A DNA stretch of 64,000 nucleotides from Halomarinibacterium sp034670265 (GTDB taxonomy: Bacteria > Bacteroidota > Bacteroidia > Flavobacteriales > Flavobacteriaceae), in NCBI GenBank assembly GCA_034670265.1, contig JAXMNU010000001.1, positions 558,001 through 622,000 of the forward strand, given 5' to 3'. The number at the start of each line of letters is the position of its first letter. Position 1 is the first letter of the stretch. The position numbers and the translations under genes are program-made. Shown piece by piece: positions 47,666-56,806 of this stretch. The notes under the pieces are model-generated. The model saw nothing but the letters and a program-made list of their open reading frames with translations, ran no database searches and was not told the DNA's origin.

Positions 47666-48412
47666 TTAATTCCAACGATGATCATTAAAACTATTTTTCT
47701 TCCAATAATACGCCATAAGGAATCCAAATAATGCACCCCCAAGATGCGCCCAGTTGGCGATATTTTGTCCAAATAGCGAAAAGCCTGTAAGTCCGCTAAA
47801 TAAATCTAATAGGATTAACCCAGGAATAAAATACTTTGCTTTTACAGGTACTGGGAAAAAGAGAAGCATCAATTCTACATTAGGATACATCATTCCAAAC
47901 GCAACTAGCACCCCATAAATCGCTCCCGAAGCCCCAACAGCAGGAGTGTTAAATGCAGCAGCCATACTATCAATACTCTCTCTAGAAACAGTATCCAAAA
48001 TACTCACACTACCTCCTTTTCCATTAATAAGGAAATTTTGAATTTCTGCCTGACTCCAACCGCCATTCAACAATTCTGTCATAACAGAATGAACTTCATA
48101 ATAGGAAACTAAAGAATGGATTAAAGCTGCTCCTAATCCCGCTGAAAAGTAAAAGAATAAAAACTTATTTCTACCCCAACGTGCTTCTAATGGAGAACCA
48201 AACGCCCATAAGGCATACATATTAAACAAAATATGCATAAAGCCCCCATGCATAAACATATGCGTTACTGGTTGCCACACCTGAAAACTAGGATTTTCAA
48301 AATAATATAAGGAGAAAAGACGATATACTATTTCGCCAGAAAGCAGTGTCCCTGCAAAAAACAGCACATTACAAATAATTAAAACTTTAACCGTTTCGGT
48401 GATTCTTCCCAT
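47666..48412 (-). CDS. rhomboid family intramembrane serine protease
   Basis: A 248-residue rhomboid with catalytic VGASGAIYGVL (Ser) and NWAHLGGALFGF (His). The HMFMHGGFMHILFNMYALW helix holds the conserved His/Asn. Residues about 105-150 form a long loop between helices (YEVHSVMTELLNGG). It follows mutL with a one-base overlap and precedes the second rhomboid gene, so mutL, both rhomboids and the EEP-family gene form one minus-strand operon. Confidence 0.92.
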   Translation of the reverse strand: MGRITETVKVLIICNVLFFAGTLLSGEIVYRLFSLYYFENPSFQVWQPVTHMFMHGGFMHILFNMYALWAFGSPLEARWGRNKFLFFYFSAGLGAALIHSLVSYYEVHSVMTELLNGGWSQAEIQNFLINGKGGSVSILDTVSRESIDSMAAAFNTPAVGASGAIYGVLVAFGMMYPNVELMLLFFPVPVKAKYFIPGLILLDLFSGLTGFSLFGQNIANWAHLGGALFGFLMAYYWKKNSFNDHRWN

Positions 48413-50265
48413 TACATAAATTTTTTATCAAAGTCATTTATTCCCATAGTGACAAAAACGGGTTTATTGTCGGGTGAAACACTAGGTTCCTTACAGGCAA
48501 ATAACTGATGAATGATATGCTCTTGTGCCTCCATAGTGAGCAAGACGCCCGTTTTAATGGACATACTCTTGGCTAATGATTTCGCCATCACGTCGTTTTG
48601 GCTATACCCTGCTTCGGGTACTTCCGTTTCAATATCCGCTATTAATTGTTGTAAAATTCCTTCTACACTACTTTCCAAAACACCAGAAGGTACACCACTA
48701 ATTTCAACCAATTCTTCTTTTATTTCTGAAAACACAAAACCTGTATCTTCTAATTGCTCTTTTAATGTTTGCAACATAGCCACTTTCGATTTTGAAAACT
48801 GAAAAGAAATAGGAAACAACAATTGTTGACTTACCGCTTGATGCAACGTAATGTTTTTTAGTAATTCTTCGTATAAAATGCGTTGGTGTGCTAAGTTTTG
48901 ATGAATCACAATGAGCCCACTTTTTATAGAACTCACTATATATTTATTCTGAATTTGAAACGTAACATGTCCCTTTTCTTGCGGCTTCCCTTCAAACAAA
49001 CTTCCTGTAACTTCTTCACTCTCCATTTCAATATTTTCTAATGAAATTGAATTGTCATTTGAGGCATCTTCATCTTCTAACCCAACATACAATGATTCCC
49101 AAGCCGGAGATTTCTCTCTTTTAAACGGAAAGGATATATTACCTTGTTTGGATTCTTTCTGAAAAGGATTAAAGTTTTTATCTACTTCGATTGTAGGCGC
49201 TTTAGGTGATTTTTTTGAATATTCATAAGGTGTATCGAACCCAGCATCTCTATTAAAATCTAAAACTGGTGCAATACTGAATTGTCCCAAACTATGCTTC
49301 ACTGTTGACCGAAGCATCGCATAAATAGCGTGTTCGTCTTCAAATTTAATTTCGGTTTTGGTGGGGTGAATATTGATATCAATAGCGTGGGGATCTACTT
49401 CTAAATACAAAAAGTACCCTGGATGATTTTCAGTTTTAATTAATCCTTCAAAAGCTGAAGCCACTGCGTGATGCAAATACGGACTTTTAATAAACCGATT
49501 ATTGACAAAAAAGAACTGTTCTCCTCTACTCTTTCGAGCAAATTCTGGTTTCAACACAAATCCGTTTACTTTTACTATATCGGTTTCTTCAGCAACAGGA
49601 ACGAGTTTTTCGTTGGTTTTACTTCCGAAGATATTCACGATGCGTTGTCTCAACTTAGTTTCAGGAAGACTAAACACATTACTTCCATTGTGAATCATTT
49701 CGAACCCTACTTGCGGATGAGCCAATGCTACCCGATGAAATTCATCAATAATATGTCTCGTTTCTACAGGATTACTTTTTAAAAAATTTCGTCGAGCAGG
49801 AATATTGTAAAAAAGATTTTTAACCGAAATGGTAGTTCCCTGCGGTGCTACGACCATATCTTGTGACATTACTTCACTCCCTTCAATGGTAATTTTAACG
49901 CCCATTTCGGCAGCTTCCGTTTTAGTCTTTAACTCGACGTGTGCAATCGCAGCTATTGAGGCTAATGCTTCTCCACGAAAGCCTTTGGTATGTAAATTGA
50001 ATAAATCTTCGGCACTTTTTATTTTTGAAGTAGCGTGGCGTTCAAAAGAAAGACGAGCGTCTGTAGTGCTCATCCCAATACCATTATCGATAACTTGCAC
50101 CAATGTTTTACCGGCGTCTTTAAGTACCAAAGTAACCTCTGTAGCTCCAGCATCTATAGCATTTTCCAGTAATTCCTTCACGACCGAAGCAGGACGTTGT
50201 ACTACTTCTCCTGCGGCAATTTGGTTAGCGACATGATCTGGTAATAACTGGATAATATCAGGCAT
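48412..50265 (-). CDS. mutL: DNA mismatch repair protein MutL
   Basis: A 617-residue GHKL ATPase. The N-terminal domain has IAAGEVVQRPASVVKELLENAIDAGA, DNGIGM, RHATSKI and TKGFRGEAL. A linker (about 335-430) leads to the C-terminal dimerisation domain. The endonuclease motif DQHAx2Ex4E reads HQNLAHQRILYEE here, so the metal-binding Asp and His are replaced. The late CPHGRP motif reads SPDNKP. Nicking activity is therefore doubtful. No mutH is visible. Confidence 0.95.
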   Translation of the reverse strand: MPDIIQLLPDHVANQIAAGEVVQRPASVVKELLENAIDAGATEVTLVLKDAGKTLVQVIDNGIGMSTTDARLSFERHATSKIKSAEDLFNLHTKGFRGEALASIAAIAHVELKTKTEAAEMGVKITIEGSEVMSQDMVVAPQGTTISVKNLFYNIPARRNFLKSNPVETRHIIDEFHRVALAHPQVGFEMIHNGSNVFSLPETKLRQRIVNIFGSKTNEKLVPVAEETDIVKVNGFVLKPEFARKSRGEQFFFVNNRFIKSPYLHHAVASAFEGLIKTENHPGYFLYLEVDPHAIDINIHPTKTEIKFEDEHAIYAMLRSTVKHSLGQFSIAPVLDFNRDAGFDTPYEYSKKSPKAPTIEVDKNFNPFQKESKQGNISFPFKREKSPAWESLYVGLEDEDASNDNSISLENIEMESEEVTGSLFEGKPQEKGHVTFQIQNKYIVSSIKSGLIVIHQNLAHQRILYEELLKNITLHQAVSQQLLFPISFQFSKSKVAMLQTLKEQLEDTGFVFSEIKEELVEISGVPSGVLESSVEGILQQLIADIETEVPEAGYSQNDVMAKSLAKSMSIKTGVLLTMEAQEHIIHQLFACKEPSVSPDNKPVFVTMGINDFDKKFM

Positions 50266-50565
50266 TTAACGCGTTTGGGTAAAAATGGTTAAGTCAAAAT
50301 CGATAATCCACAAAAAAATGAAAATCAAAACTGCAGCAATAAGGAGTACCGTTTTATTAAACTCTACATTATTTCTGTTTCGCTTTTCTAGACGAGCATC
50401 ACGCCATTGTCCACCAAAATCATTTTTATTATAGGTCTCATTATACATATCCAATTTTGTAGAAAATTCTTTTGGGTCTGCGTCTTCTTTTCCCTTGTAA
50501 TATCGAGGGGTGTAGTTAAAACGATTGTTCGTTTTTAATTTTTTTATGAGTGTGAACTTTATCAT
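50266..50565 (-). CDS. conserved small membrane protein next to mutL
   Basis: A 99-residue protein, often annotated near ribH/mutL in flavobacteria as a riboflavin synthase subunit beta-like protein without enzymatic basis. It starts MIKFTLIKKLKTNNRFNYTPRYY, has a polar middle (KEFSTKLDMYNETYNKNDFG) and one C-terminal membrane helix (about 76-92). The frame continues upstream to 50637, but those 24 residues are unlike the family. Function unknown. Confidence 0.7.
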   Translation of the reverse strand: MIKFTLIKKLKTNNRFNYTPRYYKGKEDADPKEFSTKLDMYNETYNKNDFGGQWRDARLEKRNRNNVEFNKTVLLIAAVLIFIFLWIIDFDLTIFTQTR

Positions 50566-50652
50566 AACAGAATTGTTTTCAAAGTTAGGTAAAATCAAAA
50601 ACAATGCCGTGAAGCAGTGCTTAAAAATTGTTAACAAAGGGTATGAAAAAAT

Positions 50653-51150
50653 TTAAAACTTAGCGTCCTTCCGAAGTTGTGCCATTTTTATGGCCGCAAT
50701 GGCAGCTTCGGTGCCTTTGTTACCGTGTTTTCCACCACTACGGTCTATAGCTTGTTGAAGGGTATTATCGGTAAGCACACAAAATATTACAGGAATGTCT
50801 TGTTGTAGATTTAAGTCTTTTATGCCCTGAGAAACGGCCTCACATACAAAATCGAAGTGCTTTGTTTCTCCTTGAATCACGCTCCCTATTGCAATAATGG
50901 CATCCAGCATATCGAAGCTTTCGGTCATTTTTTTACAACCGTAAATCAATTCGAAGCTACCAGGAACATTCCAACGAACAATATTTTCTTTTATCCCTCC
51001 GCAATCTAGAATAGCATCGAACGCCCCTTGGAACATCCCTTGGGTAATTTGTTCGTTCCATTCTGAAACAACAATCCCAAACCGAAAGTTCTTCGCATTT
51101 GGGATTGTAGCTTTATCGTAAGTAGATAAATTTTTGTTGGATGTTGCCAT
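50653..51150 (-). CDS. ribH: 6,7-dimethyl-8-ribityllumazine synthase
   Basis: A 165-residue enzyme of riboflavin synthesis that joins the ribityl-amino pyrimidine with dihydroxybutanone phosphate; it forms a 60-mer or pentamer. Motifs are FGIVVSEWNEQIT, VPGSFEL, IAIGSVIQGETKHFDFVCEA (with the catalytic His) and GVLTDNT-like FCVLTDNTLQQA. Other rib genes are elsewhere. It follows the TPR gene by 2 bp. Confidence 0.96.
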   Translation of the reverse strand: MATSNKNLSTYDKATIPNAKNFRFGIVVSEWNEQITQGMFQGAFDAILDCGGIKENIVRWNVPGSFELIYGCKKMTESFDMLDAIIAIGSVIQGETKHFDFVCEAVSQGIKDLNLQQDIPVIFCVLTDNTLQQAIDRSGGKHGNKGTEAAIAAIKMAQLRKDAKF

Positions 51151-51152
51151 CT

Positions 51153-51923
51153 TTATTTTTTCATTGCTTCGGCTTGACCCTTATAGATTATAGCTTTAGC
51201 TGCTTCTGGAGCATCGGTAAATTCTTCAGTTATTCTATTGAAAAACTCGTAAGCCTCATTCGCTTTTCCTAAATTTAAAGCTGTAATACCTGCTTTTAAT
51301 AAGAAACGTGGAGCGGTCATTTCATTATCGCTCATTGCAATAGCTTCTTTGTAATATTTGTATGCTTCTTCCGGCTGATTTAACTGTACAAATGCATCTC
51401 CAATACCTCCTTTTGCAAGCGGTCCTAATAATGGGTCGTCCGTTTTAAACTTATCTAAATAATTTATAGCTTCCTGATACTTTTTTGTATTTAAATACGC
51501 CATTCCAGCTTGATAACGAGCAATATTTCCCGTTGGAGTTCCGCTATATTTATCAACAATATCAATTAAACCATACTTTCCAGCATTACCGTTTAAGGCT
51601 AAATTGTATAATGAATCTTTTTCTGTAGTAGCAGTTATTGCACGCTCATAATAGGAGTTTGCTTGATAAATCTCGCTTACAGCTTCTGCTTGATTAGGTT
51701 CCACTATAAATTTTTGATAAGATATATATCCTAATACCCCAATGGCCACAGCAGCTACCAAACCAAAAATAATCTTTTGATTTTTCTCTACCCATGCTTC
51801 CGTTTTTGAAGCCGTTTCATCTAAGGTGTTAAATACCTCAGCGGTAGTACTTTCTTGTTCTATTTTAGATTCCTTTTCAGCCTTAGTTTTTGGCTTATAG
51901 CCTCTTTTCTTGTAGGTTGCCAT
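51153..51923 (-). CDS. tetratricopeptide-repeat membrane protein
   Basis: A 256-residue protein with a basic cytoplasmic N-terminus, one membrane helix (about residues 50-68, IIFGLVAAVAIGVLGYISY) and four to five TPR units in the exported part (for example ARYQAGMAYLNTKKYQEAINYLDKF, DAFVQLNQPEEAYKYYKEA). The architecture recalls the YfgM/ancillary SecYEG chaperone-associated family (DUF2133-like). It is divergent from recF, with a 139-bp gap and 2 bp before ribH. Confidence 0.82.
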   Translation of the reverse strand: MATYKKRGYKPKTKAEKESKIEQESTTAEVFNTLDETASKTEAWVEKNQKIIFGLVAAVAIGVLGYISYQKFIVEPNQAEAVSEIYQANSYYERAITATTEKDSLYNLALNGNAGKYGLIDIVDKYSGTPTGNIARYQAGMAYLNTKKYQEAINYLDKFKTDDPLLGPLAKGGIGDAFVQLNQPEEAYKYYKEAIAMSDNEMTAPRFLLKAGITALNLGKANEAYEFFNRITEEFTDAPEAAKAIIYKGQAEAMKK

Positions 51924-52062
51924 AATATTGAATTATTGAGGGGCAAAAATATAATATTTATTACAATTAAAAAGGGAAAAATCAATATTTTGCGGACAAG
52001 GAAATACGCTTCTTCAAAATAATACTCTAAGCGTTAAAAAAATAGCTAACTCATTTACATTG

Positions 52063-53142
52063 ATGATTTTACAAAAATTATCCTTACTCAATTATAAAAA
52101 TTTCGAATCGCATACGTTCGACCTAGACCCAAAAATTAATTGCTTTGTCGGTTTAAATGGCGTTGGGAAGACCAATGCGCTTGATGCAATTTATCATCTT
52201 TCCTTCGGAAAAAGTTACTTTAATCCTATCACAATTCAGAATATAAAACACGGAGAAGATTTTTTTGTCATTGAAGGCATTTATAAAAAAAATGAAGCCG
52301 AAGAAAAGGTTGTTGTAAGTGCCAAAAGAGGACAAAAAAAGATAATTAAACGCAATGGAAAAGCCTACGAAAAATTTAGTGAACACATAGGGTTTTTACC
52401 ATTGGTTATTATTTCGCCTAGCGATAGAGATTTAATTACTGAAGGAAGTGATACACGCAGAAAATTTATGGACGGTGTCATTTCACAAAGTGATGCCAGT
52501 TATTTAAAAGCCTTAATTAGCTATAACAAAGTATTGGTACAACGGAATTCTCTTTTGAAATACTTTGCAGCAAATAATACCTATAATCAAGACACACTCG
52601 ACATCTATAATGACCAGTTAGATACTTTTGGAAGTGAAATATTTGAAAAAAGAACCGCTTTTATAAAAGAGTTTCAACCTATATTTTTGAAGCGTCATCA
52701 ATCGATAAGCAATGGAAATGAACATGTTGATTTAATATATACAAGCCATTTACAAGACGGAGATTTAAAAACACAATTGGTTGCAAGTATTTCTAAAGAT
52801 AGAGCGATACAATATACTACAGTGGGCATTCATAAAGATGATTTACATTTTGACATCGAAGGGCACCCTATTAAAAAATTTGGCTCACAAGGGCAACAAA
52901 AATCATTTCTCATTGCTTTAAAGTTGGCGCAATTCGATTTTATTAAACAACAAAGTAATGTAAGTCCTATTTTACTTTTGGATGATATTTTTGACAAACT
53001 AGATGAAGAACGCGTTGCGCAAATTATTACACTTGTTGATAATGAAAACTTTGGTCAGCTCTTTATTTCAGACACACATGCAGAGCGTACAGAAGAAGTT
53101 ATAAAAAAAGTTCATCAGACTTATAAAATGTTTAAATTGTAA
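52063..53142 (+). CDS. recF: DNA replication and repair protein RecF
   Basis: A 359-residue SMC-like ATPase that helps load RecA at gapped DNA. Walker A is GLNGVGKTNALDAIY. The signature is GSQGQQKSFLIALKLAQ, Walker B LLLDDIFDKLD, and the D-loop/H region FISDTHAER. The first codon of the open frame is a TTG at 52060; the ATG right after it is the likely start. A DUF721 gene follows after 22 bp, a common arrangement. Confidence 0.95.
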   Translation: MILQKLSLLNYKNFESHTFDLDPKINCFVGLNGVGKTNALDAIYHLSFGKSYFNPITIQNIKHGEDFFVIEGIYKKNEAEEKVVVSAKRGQKKIIKRNGKAYEKFSEHIGFLPLVIISPSDRDLITEGSDTRRKFMDGVISQSDASYLKALISYNKVLVQRNSLLKYFAANNTYNQDTLDIYNDQLDTFGSEIFEKRTAFIKEFQPIFLKRHQSISNGNEHVDLIYTSHLQDGDLKTQLVASISKDRAIQYTTVGIHKDDLHFDIEGHPIKKFGSQGQQKSFLIALKLAQFDFIKQQSNVSPILLLDDIFDKLDEERVAQIITLVDNENFGQLFISDTHAERTEEVIKKVHQTYKMFKL

Positions 53143-53164
53143 GAGCTTAGGCAAACATCATATT

Positions 53165-53461
53165 ATGGCAAAAAGACAAGGAGAGCATAGCTCGTTGGGA
53201 GATATTTTAAAAGATTTTATTTCGTCTGGAAAATTAGAAAAAGGACTTAATAAAATTTCTGTGGAAGAGGCTTGGCATCAAGTCATGGGGAATGCTATTT
53301 CAAAATACACAACCAATGTTTTATTGGAGCGAGATACACTTTTTGTGCAATTGAGTTCTTCAGTATTACGAGAAGAGCTAACCTACGGAAAGGAAAAAAT
53401 AATCGCACTGCTCAATGAAGCTCTGGGGAAAGAACTCGTAAAGAAATTAGTATTACGATAA
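53165..53461 (+). CDS. DUF721 protein (DciA-like)
   Basis: A 98-residue RNA/DNA-binding protein of the DUF721 family, with a KH-like fold (EEAWHQVMGNAISKYTTNV; LSSSVLREELTYGKEKIIALLNE). In bacteria without DnaC or DnaI, DciA members load or regulate the replicative helicase. It is next to recF, which supports a replication role. It ends right at the bidirectional terminator. Confidence 0.85.
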   Translation: MAKRQGEHSSLGDILKDFISSGKLEKGLNKISVEEAWHQVMGNAISKYTTNVLLERDTLFVQLSSSVLREELTYGKEKIIALLNEALGKELVKKLVLR

Positions 53462-53488
53462 AAGCCACTCAATGAGTGGCTTTTTATA
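53459..53488. terminator. bidirectional terminator
   Basis: AAAGCCACTC-AAT-GAGTGGCTTT hairpin at 53461-53483 followed by TT. It serves the DUF721 gene and possibly the convergent ndk gene. Confidence 0.85.
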
Positions 53489-53507
53489 TAATTCAGTAAA
53501 AATTTAT

Positions 53508-53927
53508 TTAAAAAATCTCTCTTCCAGCAAAGTGAAATTGGCTTTCAATCTCGGCATTCTCATCACTATCACTTCCGTGAACAGCATTTTCACCAATAGA
53601 GGCAGCATATAATTTACGGATGGTTCCTTCTGCAGCCTCTGCAGGGTTGGTAGCACCAATTAATGTACGGAAGTCTTCCACAGCATTCTCTTTTTCTAAA
53701 ACAGCAGCTACAATAGGCCCGCGTGTCATATATTCTACTAATTCCCCAAAAAATGGACGCTCTTTGTGCACTGCATAAAAAGCCTGTGCATCTGCAGTAG
53801 TCATTTGGGTAAGCTTCATAGCAGCGATTCTAAAACCTGCTGAAGTAATTTTTTCTAAAATAGGCCCAATGTTACCTTTTTCAACACTATCGGGCTTTAA
53901 CATAGTAAATGTTCTGTCAGTTCTCAT
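53508..53927 (-). CDS. ndk: nucleoside diphosphate kinase
   Basis: A 139-residue enzyme that equilibrates (d)NTP pools by phosphohistidine transfer. The active site is NAVHGSDSDENAEIE, with catalytic His near residue 118. It also has TMLKPDSVEKG, the Arg-rich GATNPAEAAEGTIRKLYA and YMTRGPIV. Normal length. It is a single gene, divergent from the DHH phosphoesterase gene. Confidence 0.97.
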   Translation of the reverse strand: MRTDRTFTMLKPDSVEKGNIGPILEKITSAGFRIAAMKLTQMTTADAQAFYAVHKERPFFGELVEYMTRGPIVAAVLEKENAVEDFRTLIGATNPAEAAEGTIRKLYAASIGENAVHGSDSDENAEIESQFHFAGREIF

Positions 53928-54061
53928 ATGTATGATTCAAAATTTGGTGCAAAAATAACCTTTTATAAGGCAAAAACAAGTCCTTAACCATTCTTTAATA
54001 CTCCCTTTACAAATTAGACACTATCTTCGCAATGTCGCATGAATTTGTATCTTCGCAAGCT

Positions 54062-55084
54062 ATGAAAGAAGAAACCATTAAAACGGTTATAGAATTACTA
54101 CAAAAGTCAAAACAAATTGTTATTGTTGGACACAAAAATCCAGATGGTGATGCGGTAGGTTCATGCTTAGGACTTTCTCACTTTTTAAAAAACAAAGGAC
54201 ATAATGTTACTGTTGTTATGCCCAATGACTTTCCAGATTTTTTGAAATGGCTTCCAGGTTGTGACGCAATTATAAATTTTGAAAAACATACCGAAGAAGT
54301 CACAAAAACTATTGAAAATGCCGATCTTATTTTCACTTTAGATTTTAACGCACTTAACCGAACTGGAGATTTGGGAAGTGTTTTAGAAAAAGCAAGTGCA
54401 AAATTTATTATGATTGACCACCATCAACAGCCCGATGATTATGCCGTTGTAACCTATAGTGATGTTACCATGAGTTCTACCTGCGAGATGGTGTATCATT
54501 TTATTGAAAAGTTAGGAGGTAAAAACGAAATCACACCGGAGATTGCTACTAATCTTTATACAGGTATCATGACCGACACAGGTTCGTTTCGGTTTCCAAG
54601 CACATCAGCAGTCACGCACAGGGTGATTGCTCATTTAATTGAATGTGGTGCTAAAAATAGTGACATTCATCAAAACATTTATGATACAAATAGTCCGGAT
54701 AGGCTGAAGCTTTTGGGGGTGGCGCTAAATAATATGACTATCCTTCCAGAATATAGAACGGCTTATATTACGTTGTCTCAAGATGAACTGGATAAACACA
54801 ATTTCAAAAAAGGAGATACCGAAGGTTTTGTAAATTATTCATTATCCATTGAGGGAATTATTTTTGCCGTTATTTTTATTGAAAACAAACAAGAAAGTAT
54901 TACCAAAATATCTTTCAGAAGTAAAGGTACTTTTTCGGTAAATGAATTTGCACGTAGCCACTATAATGGAGGAGGACATACCAATGCTGCAGGTGGAAAA
55001 AGTGATGCAACTTTATCTGAAACGGTGTCTGAATTTATTAGTATATTGCCCCATTACAAAAATGCCCTAAATCATGTTTCGTAA
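54062..55084 (+). CDS. DHH/DHHA1 phosphoesterase (NrnA-like)
   Basis: A 340-residue manganese phosphoesterase of the NrnA type, predicted to degrade nano-RNA and 3',5'-phosphoadenosine phosphate or cyclic-di-nucleotide products. The active site has GHKNPDGDAVGS, DFNALNR, and IDHHQQPDD (the DHH motif); the DHHA1 domain carries the HYNGGGHTNAAGG signature. An ATG at 54032 is in frame. A -7-like TATCTTCG at 54022-54029 puts transcription near 54035, so 54062 is preferred. It overlaps gldI by 11 bp. Confidence 0.9.
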   Translation: MKEETIKTVIELLQKSKQIVIVGHKNPDGDAVGSCLGLSHFLKNKGHNVTVVMPNDFPDFLKWLPGCDAIINFEKHTEEVTKTIENADLIFTLDFNALNRTGDLGSVLEKASAKFIMIDHHQQPDDYAVVTYSDVTMSSTCEMVYHFIEKLGGKNEITPEIATNLYTGIMTDTGSFRFPSTSAVTHRVIAHLIECGAKNSDIHQNIYDTNSPDRLKLLGVALNNMTILPEYRTAYITLSQDELDKHNFKKGDTEGFVNYSLSIEGIIFAVIFIENKQESITKISFRSKGTFSVNEFARSHYNGGGHTNAAGGKSDATLSETVSEFISILPHYKNALNHVS

Positions 55085-55625
55085 TTTATTCATAATAAGC
55101 TTATTACTTTCAGTAATTGCTTGTAAAAGTCCGGAAGCTCGACGCCCAGTTAAAACAAGTTCGGGATCTTTTATAAAAGAGTCGGTAGAACGCAATAAAA
55201 AACTCATAGAAGAGGAAGAAGCGCTTATTGCTTCCATTATTGAAAAAGATGATACCCATGACTACATTGCTTCAGAAAGTGGTTTTTGGTATTATTACAA
55301 TGTGCAAGACACAATTTCAACCCAACTTGCAGAATTAGGAGACGCTGTTACTTTTACCTATGATATTAAGCACCTTGATGGCGAAACAATTCTTTCAGAA
55401 ACCGAAAATGGAATTCAAAATTACAAAGTAGATCAAACCAACCAAGCTCTTATTTCGGGCATTAGAGATGGTATAAAATTAATGAAGGCAGGTGAAACTA
55501 TCACCTTTCTATTTCCTTCTCATAAAGCCTATGGGTATTATGGTATTGAAAATAAATTAGGAACCAATGTTCCCGTGCAAAGCACAGTAACTTTAAAAAC
55601 AATAAATTCAACAGAAAACAATTAA
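55074..55625 (+). CDS. gldI: gliding-associated FKBP-type peptidyl-prolyl isomerase lipoprotein
   Basis: A 183-residue lipoprotein (lipobox VIAC, Cys17) with an FKBP domain (about residues 85-180: VTFTYDIKHLDGETI; GIRDGIKLMKAGETITFLFPS; AYGYYG). It matches GldI, needed for gliding motility and folding of outer-membrane or periplasmic proteins in flavobacteria. The residues between Cys17 and the FKBP domain are a charged helical linker. It overlaps the DHH gene and is 5 bp upstream of another isomerase gene. Confidence 0.9.
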   Translation: MFRNLFIISLLLSVIACKSPEARRPVKTSSGSFIKESVERNKKLIEEEEALIASIIEKDDTHDYIASESGFWYYYNVQDTISTQLAELGDAVTFTYDIKHLDGETILSETENGIQNYKVDQTNQALISGIRDGIKLMKAGETITFLFPSHKAYGYYGIENKLGTNVPVQSTVTLKTINSTENN

Positions 55626-55630
55626 ATACA

Positions 55631-56755
55631 ATGAGAAACTTATTAATACTATTGGTACTTGCTACCACAACACTTACTTCGTGTAAATCTAAATACCCAA
55701 ATCTAGAAAACGGATTATATGCAGAATTTGTAACCAACAAAGGAACCTTTGTGGCTAAATTTTATGAAGAAACACCACTTACCGTTGCAAATTTTATTGA
55801 ATTAGCCGAAGGAAAACATCCATTAGCAGATTCAACGTACAAAGGAAAACCTTTCTTTAACGGATTAACTTTCCACAGAGTGATAAAGGACTTTATGATC
55901 CAAGGTGGAGATCCTAAAGGAGATGGAAGTGGAAACCCAGGCTATAGATTTCCAGACGAATTTGTAGATAGCTTAACACACAGTAAAAAAGGAATTCTTT
56001 CTATGGCAAATTCTGGGCCTGGAACCAACGGAAGCCAATTTTTTATCACATTGAAAGAAACCCCTTGGCTAGATGGAAAACATACCGTTTTTGGCGAAAT
56101 AGTGATTGGACAAGAAATTGTTGATTCAATTGGAGCCGTTGAAACAAAAAAACCAGGTGATAAACCAGTAACTCCTGTTATTATTGAGCAAGTGAACATA
56201 ATTAACAAAGGTGTTACAGCTCCTTCTTTTAATGGCGAAATGGAAAAAATGGAAGCTATCCAAAAGGAAAAAGAAGCTGAGATGATGAAAGTTGCTGAAA
56301 ATACTGTAAAAGAATTAGAGGTACTTAAAAATCAAGCAGAAACACTCCCTTCTGGCTTACAAGTATATTGGAACCATAGAGGTAAAGCTATGAAGCCTGC
56401 TGAAGGTAGCATGATTACAATGAACTATAACGGTTATTTTGAAGACGGAAGATTGTTAGATACGAGTTCTCTTGAAGTAGCAGAAAAATACGGAGCTGTA
56501 GATCATAGAAGAGTTGATGCAGGACAATACGGACCAACACTCGCTCAATACAGTAAAGATGCACAGCTAATACCTGGATTTAAAGAAGGATTAATGCTTA
56601 TGAGTCCTGGCGATAAAATCACACTTTTTATTCCTTCACATTTAGGATACGGAGCTCAAGGATTAAGAGACCAGAGAACTGGTCAAGAAATTGTTCCACC
56701 TAATATGGGATTAATTTTTGAATTGGAACTTTTAGAAATTGTAGAAAAGCAATAA
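55631..56755 (+). CDS. cyclophilin-FKBP fusion peptidyl-prolyl isomerase lipoprotein
   Basis: A 374-residue lipoprotein (lipobox LTSC, Cys18) carrying two kinds of isomerase: a cyclophilin domain (about 30-195: FFNGLTFHRVIKDFMIQGGDP, NGSQFFITLKETPWLDGKHTVFGE) and an FKBP domain (about 245-372: GSMITMNYNGYFEDGRLLD, LIPGFKEGLMLMSPGDKITLFIPS, LGYGAQG). They are joined by a helical linker. With GldI it forms a periplasmic folding unit for exported proteins. A bidirectional terminator follows. Confidence 0.92.
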   Translation: MRNLLILLVLATTTLTSCKSKYPNLENGLYAEFVTNKGTFVAKFYEETPLTVANFIELAEGKHPLADSTYKGKPFFNGLTFHRVIKDFMIQGGDPKGDGSGNPGYRFPDEFVDSLTHSKKGILSMANSGPGTNGSQFFITLKETPWLDGKHTVFGEIVIGQEIVDSIGAVETKKPGDKPVTPVIIEQVNIINKGVTAPSFNGEMEKMEAIQKEKEAEMMKVAENTVKELEVLKNQAETLPSGLQVYWNHRGKAMKPAEGSMITMNYNGYFEDGRLLDTSSLEVAEKYGAVDHRRVDAGQYGPTLAQYSKDAQLIPGFKEGLMLMSPGDKITLFIPSHLGYGAQGLRDQRTGQEIVPPNMGLIFELELLEIVEKQ

Positions 56756-56770
56756 ATCTAATTAACCTAT

Positions 56771-56801
56771 AAAAAAAGCCGCTCTATGAGCGGCTTTTTT
56801 T
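56771..56801. terminator. bidirectional terminator
   Basis: AAAAAAAGCCGCTC, then TATGA, then GCGGC and a T-run. It lies between the convergent isomerase and pepD genes. Confidence 0.88.
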
Positions 56802-56806
56802 ACGCA

